A program made the position numbers and the translations under genes. Positions 59,860-64,000 of a DNA stretch of 64,000 nucleotides are shown in pieces. The notes below the pieces were generated by a model, which did not search any database, was not told the origin of the DNA, and saw nothing but the letters and a program-made list of their open reading frames with translations. The stretch's first letter is position 1, and each line of letters starts with the position of its first letter. Source of the DNA: Dicyema japonicum (lineage: Eukaryota; Dicyemida; Rhombozoa; Dicyemidae); contig RDEW01000022.1 in the NCBI GenBank assembly GCA_011109175.1, forward strand, positions 890,591 through 954,590, in the 5' to 3' direction.

Positions 59860-60705
59860 TCCAAGCTGAATTCTCCTCTTCTTCGGGCATTGGCCCTTGT
59901 ATCACCCTCACTGTTCCCCTCGTATACCACTTGAGAAAGTAAATCACTAGACAAGACAGCTGTTTTTCTTGGTTCCTCTTTGACGTTACCTCCGAGTTCA
60001 GATTCTCTTGAGATAAAATGATTAGTCACTCTTGTATCTTCATGATCATAGTTATCAACTTTCAGTCCATGTCTATACTCGACTATCATGCTCTCTAAAA
60101 TTTTTTTAATCGTCATTGATTGGATGTACGCCCTTGTAGAGACATCAATGTTGAGTCTTTCCATTTAGGACTTGTAGTACTTTGTTACTACTCCATCCCA
60201 TGTCAAAACAATCGGAATTATTGTCACCTTGGCCTTGTGAATTTGTGCTAGTTCTCCTGCCAGAAGGTCGTATTTGTGGAGTTTTTCCACTTCAACATGT
60301 TTTAGCAAATCTTAGGAAGTGATCCTACTTCTATTAGTATTATTTCGTTTTTGGATTTATCGTGTACGAAAATACCAGGTTTGATATTTTTAACTTGCAT
60401 ATCCGTTTGTAGTCTTGTATCGACTCGTATTTCAACTTTACTGTTTGACACAATCGATTGGACTGATGCGTCTTTACCCTCTTGGTTCTTTTTATTCCAA
60501 ATTGACGACACAGTTGTAGGTGCATACATCTTACAACTTCGTTATGTCACCGCATATACGCAAGCATCGTGTATCCAGATGATCCATACTCTTTTTGGCT
60601 ATACCACAATGACTGCAATTTGCTTTCATCTCTTCAAAGAACAGATTCAGATCCTGTATCCTGCAGTACATTGCTTCCGACCCTGGACTGTTGTTTCCCC
60701 TAGAT
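59860..60705 (-). pseudogene. LINE-B 3' end with endonuclease-like domain
   Basis: Minus strand near 60530-60310 reads SKVEIRVDTRLQTDMQVKNI, PGIFVHDKSKNEIILIEVG, a PD-(D/E)xK-like pattern with a terminal IEVG in place of ExK. A second frame from 60164 reads MERLNIDVSTRAYIQSMTIK and LESMIVEYRHGL, the family's C-terminal block. It is 5'-truncated and abuts the Tigger element at 60751. Confidence 0.7.
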
Positions 60706-60750
60706 AATAAATTTATATTTATAAAAATATTATAAAGTCAATTTTTAATA

Positions 60751-61720
60751 CAGTAAGCCCTCATTATTTTAAAAAAAAAAAAGGGAATAAATTTACTGAT
60801 TTCATATATATGTAAATATAAGAATCACTCCATTGTCCTTGTCAACATTGTAATTATCACAATAAGATTTCGTTCTCTTCGAGCATTTCTGTTTAAAATA
60901 AGCCTTTTTCTTAATAATGCTTAAAGTTCTTGATAATGTCTGAATGGTTGAAGATGAGCTTCGTGTATTTTGGAAGGAAAAAAATTTTAATTTTCAAAAT
61001 ATTTCGTTAAAACGTGGCTTGGAGTATTATCTATCAGTAAAAAAGAAGTATTATCCTTAACAATTTAATTCATCACTTTAGTTGATAGGCAACTCAAGTC
61101 GATTATATCGGGGACCACTATTGATTGATGTTTGTGTTTTAATAATTATATTTAATTCATACTAAAATCACTGATGATAATATTATAAAGTTCTATTGAA
61201 TTGGAGCCGCTTGGACTTGACCGGACGGAACCACTCTCTTCCCATGGGAGAGTGGTATATACCTTGCCTGGGACGGCACCTGTGTAGATAGTCACTCTCT
61301 CCCCAACCTTTCAACGACAGCAACTGACTCAGGCTCTACTGCGGATTCATTTTCGAACCAGCAAGAGTCGAAACGACAGGAATCATTGGAAGCAGACCCT
61401 GCTAAACAGGATCGGCTCGCTCATCGCGAAGAAGAAAAACGATAGGAGTGAAAGGAGCTGGCTCATTGAGCGCATTTCCTTGCAAATCGTCAGGGAAATG
61501 CGTTTTCAATTATGAGAGCAGCCAGCAGTTGTTTACTGTTAGTTTTTGCATTAAATAAAATTTGGTCATTTAAAAAAAGTTCTATGTCATTCAAACCCTT
61601 TTATAAAATAATTTTCTTTTTTTTGCATAATAAATAATTTTCTTATTCAAAAACTTTTAAATAACAAAAGGTTTATTTTTTAATGTTCCATTTGCATGGA
61701 ATCTTAATGGGGGTTTACTG
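60751..61720 (-). mobile_element. Tigger/pogo element with TA target duplication
   Basis: Ends CAGTAAGCCCTCATTA and TAATGGGGGTTTACTG are inverted repeats flanked by TA (60749-60750 and 61721-61722). On the minus strand near 61045-60990 it encodes LLIDNTPSHVLTKYFEN, the second-Asp block of the DDE domain. Only about 970 bp remain, and a LINE-A fragment is nested at 61200-61560. Confidence 0.8.
61200..61560 (+). pseudogene. LINE-A 3' fragment nested in Tigger
   Basis: Plus strand near 61400-61500 reads NRIGSLIAKKKNDRSERSWL and IERISLQIVR, the LINE-A C-terminus. A GGGACGGCACCTGTGTAGA-type remnant near 61270 corresponds to the WD..C part. A second, diverged LINE-A lineage. Confidence 0.65.
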
Positions 61721-62029
61721 TATTTGTTTTGGTGGATAATCATCAGAATAGAGGGAAAATATTATACGGTTTTCGGAATTGCTTTTCCGGAGCATCGGGC
61801 TAACGATCATGAGAACTCCCAATGCGTGCTCAATTCCTGCAGGCCTTAATGAACTTCGTCTTAACAACTAACTTGATTTACTAATATCAAAGTTAACATA
61901 CGTAAAATGCAAATGTGAGTTAAGATCAGTCCAACAGTTATAGATTAGAGGCTGGGATCTGCTTAGTGGTAGATTGTATTAAACATAACGATGATCTTCG
62001 GTTAGATTCTCCCGCTGGGTAGTCGGTCA

Positions 62030-62290
62030 GGGTTCTTTGCCTATGCTCTGTCCTTTCATCATTCGTTAAATTATACTGCGTCATGTGATCCCTGTTTCAG
62101 GAAATGACCAATGAAAGTACTACATAAGAAGATCATTGGCTCTCCCCCACTTCACTGGAATTTCTCCTGAAGTTGTTTCCACAACCTTGTTTCCGAATCC
62201 TCACAACGATTACTAGAACACATCTGACTAGTCGTGACTTATTTCTCAGTGTATTCCTCAGTGTATCGGAGGTTAATAAAGTTGTTTCAA
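62030..62290 (+). repeat. diverged copy of the GTGTATCCGGGG dispersed repeat
   Basis: Shares CATGTGATCC, GATCATTGGCTCTCCCCCAC and TTTCCACAAC blocks with the minus copy at 21.87-22.2 kb and ends CAGTGTATCGGAGGTTAATAA. The region 61730-62030 has no gene. Confidence 0.6.
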
Positions 62291-62364
62291 TGAATTCCAG
62301 AATGTTCTAGAACTTTCAGATAAAAATAATTAAAATTAAATACGAAAATCAATAAAAAGCTCAG

Positions 62365-63940
62365 TTAAAATTCGTTTTTCTTTCGCGAGTACAAGTCAAG
62401 AAGATATAGCAACAACCCAAGCACAACGCAAATAATAATTGCCCCAATTATGTAATTTTGGTTATAAATCTACAAATCCATAAAACTGGAAAAAAACTAC
62501 AATTGATGTGATCTCTTCCTTCAAGTCTGTGATATTTTGCCTCAGGTCATCAATTGATGCGATCTCTGCCTCCATGCTCGTGATATTTTGCTCAAACGCG
62601 TCCATTTCACATTTCAGCCGATTTACCTGTTCGTCGACCTACGACTCAGGACACTCACAAATACAAGAGCCAGTCTCCTGCTCATCTTATTCATCCATTT
62701 GCTACTCCTTCCGACGAATTTTCCATTTTCCTTGGTAAAATACACCGTTATTTCGTCGAGATAGCTATTTGGTTAAGCAAGACCATACGCCTCAGTCAAC
62801 GCCACGGAATCCTGCAATTCCTTTACGTTTTCGTTCAATTTAAGCAACGAGGCCATCTCCACTAGACGATAACTTGAAACCGAATCTCCCTCAGAGTTTA
62901 TGTTCAGTGACGAGTTTCGTGGAGCTTGGACTAAATTAGGCATGAATACTAGTATTTAGGCCGTAGCTTTCTGGGGGACTCATTTTGGTCCACAAGTGAT
63001 TTTACCCCTTCTGTGGTATTCACATAAAAGTTTTTAGTGAACAGATATATCCCGGCCAGACAGATCCCTATTAGGAGTCACTTGAACCAACCACCGTTGG
63101 AGTTCACATCTTCTTTATTCAACGCATCGGTTATGCTAAGAGATTTGGAGTTCTCAGCATCCCTGACGTAAATGTAGAGAAGTTCGTCTTCTTTGTATCC
63201 ATAAACCCTAAAATAGAATGGGGGATTTACTTAAAGAAGGTCAAAGGGCAGTAGAGATGTCTTCCTTCGTGGTTCAGGTACTCGATCATGACAAATCTGG
63301 CTAGCAAGTCAGTTTGGATTTGAAATTTCCACTCACTGCTCTTATTGGAGCTATTTTGAGCAATTTCCATATCGGAGACAAATGTCCAATTCTGTGAAGG
63401 GGGATAGCTTGAATATGATACAAGCATTTATACTTTGGACTGGCTGAAAGTCTGATGTGCCTTGGATAGGAAGAAAATAGCTCGAAATTGGCGATTTTCA
63501 CCAATTTTATGTCAATTGGCTGACACAGCTGTATAATAAACCTAATTAAGGCTCAGACCCATATTTACCATTTTCTCACGTCACATGGGTTGTTAGCGTA
63601 GGAATCCCTATCCTCGTTGAGAATCGCCTGGGGATTGATAACTTCTGGGTTGCTTGAGACGACCCTTGCTCCACAAGACTGTGACGCGTAGTTCGTATCA
63701 ATTTTCAGATCAATAAAGGTTTCTGACATTCCATCGACTCCCACTCCTACTACTGATCAGAGACCACCAACCACGCTTCCTGTTATTTTCAGCTTTGGAG
63801 TTTTTCCACTGGGAAAAGGTTGGGATTTGATTTTGATTTATTTCAGAGACATTTTTGGACTAAAAATAAATAATCAACTAAAATGATACATTTAGTCTAA
63901 CAATCCACGATAGAGCTAAAAACAGTACGAAAACAGCCAT
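62365..63940 (-). CDS. SUCO/Slp1-like SUN-domain membrane protein
   Basis: Non-canonical (mid-) SUN protein of the ER/nuclear envelope, the family of yeast Slp1 and animal SUCO. N-terminal signal peptide MAVFVLFLALSW from 63940. The SUN domain follows after short introns: NYASQSCGARVVSSNPEVIN, QAILNEDRDSYANNPCD, QPIDIKLVKIANFELFSSYP, HIRLSASP, then YPPSQNWTFVSD and FVMIEYLNHEGRHLYCPLTF into KVYGYKEDEL. This is the IANFELFSS and CPL..F signature of SUCO rather than LINC-type SUN proteins. Then comes a stretch likely to be coiled coil, and a C-terminal membrane segment IGAIIICVVLGLLLYLLDLY with a basic tail KKNEF and stop at 62365. Introns are 22-28 bp where placed. The join between the signal peptide and SUN domain and the coiled-coil exons are not resolved. 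Confidence 0.82.
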
Positions 63941-64000
63941 TAGCAACACTAAATTTGTGTTAATGATAAAAATGGCAATTTTTGTGAGCCCAAAAGTCTA

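Noticed and set aside
62508-62738. 76-residue plus-strand ORF
   Set aside because: It lies antisense to the coiled-coil exons of the SUN-domain gene and has no family features.

Overview
The window is AT-rich nuclear DNA from a metazoan-like eukaryote. Seven recognisable protein-coding genes are split by extremely short GT...AG introns: I count mostly 19-30 bp wherever the reading frame and family alignment fix both splice sites. Their products (Arp2, Sec6/EXOC3, ERK-type MAP kinase, phosphorylase-kinase regulatory subunit, core-2 GlcNAc-transferase, SUCO/Slp1-type SUN protein, cathepsin L-like protease) point to an animal. Introns this short in an animal fit dicyemid mesozoans best. That taxonomic reading is inference; no rRNA or mitochondrial marker is present.

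Layout. 0-8 kb: degenerate LINE fragments, a pogo element with its TA target site, and a ZBED5-like hAT relic. 8.0-8.5 kb: a small LAMP-like membrane protein (-). 8.9-13.8 kb: LINE tails, two copies of a retroelement integrase region, a sequence gap, and a tRNA-derived SINE. 13.8-15.9 kb: phosphorylase-kinase regulatory subunit (-), cut short at the SINE. 17.4-18.7 kb: ERK (+). 19-28 kb: hAT, Tc-like and Tigger relics, a dispersed short repeat, several unidentified ORFs, and a second SINE. 28.6-33.8 kb: LINE-A copies. 34.3-37.3 kb: Jockey/R1-like RT and Tigger relics. 38.5-39.8 kb: GlcNAc-transferase (-). 41-45.8 kb: a nearly complete RTE-like LINE plus fragments. 46.1-47.4 kb: Arp2 (+). 48.2-48.9 kb: an unidentified spliced gene (-). 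49.1-51.8 kb: Sec6 (+). 53.2-55.0 kb: an unusual inverted-repeat-bounded unit filled with minisatellites. 55.4-56.6 kb: cysteine protease (-). 56.6-61.7 kb: LINE-B copies and a Tigger relic with a nested LINE. 62.4-63.9 kb: SUN-domain protein (-).

The genes form no operon or pathway; they are single housekeeping genes (actin branching, exocytosis, kinase signalling, glycogen control, Golgi glycosylation, ER/nuclear membrane, lysosome) in a sea of transposons. Several transposon families coexist: two LINE groups with different restriction-like endonuclease ends (LINE-A, LINE-B), RTE-like and Jockey-like APE LINEs, at least two pogo/Tigger lineages, hAT-ZBED5, a KRBA2-like integrase element and a tRNA SINE.

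Sequence quality matters for interpretation. Five otherwise intact coding regions are each broken by one base in or beside a short homopolymer. Three single-N joins sit in or beside repeats, so many apparent frameshifts are probably assembly errors.
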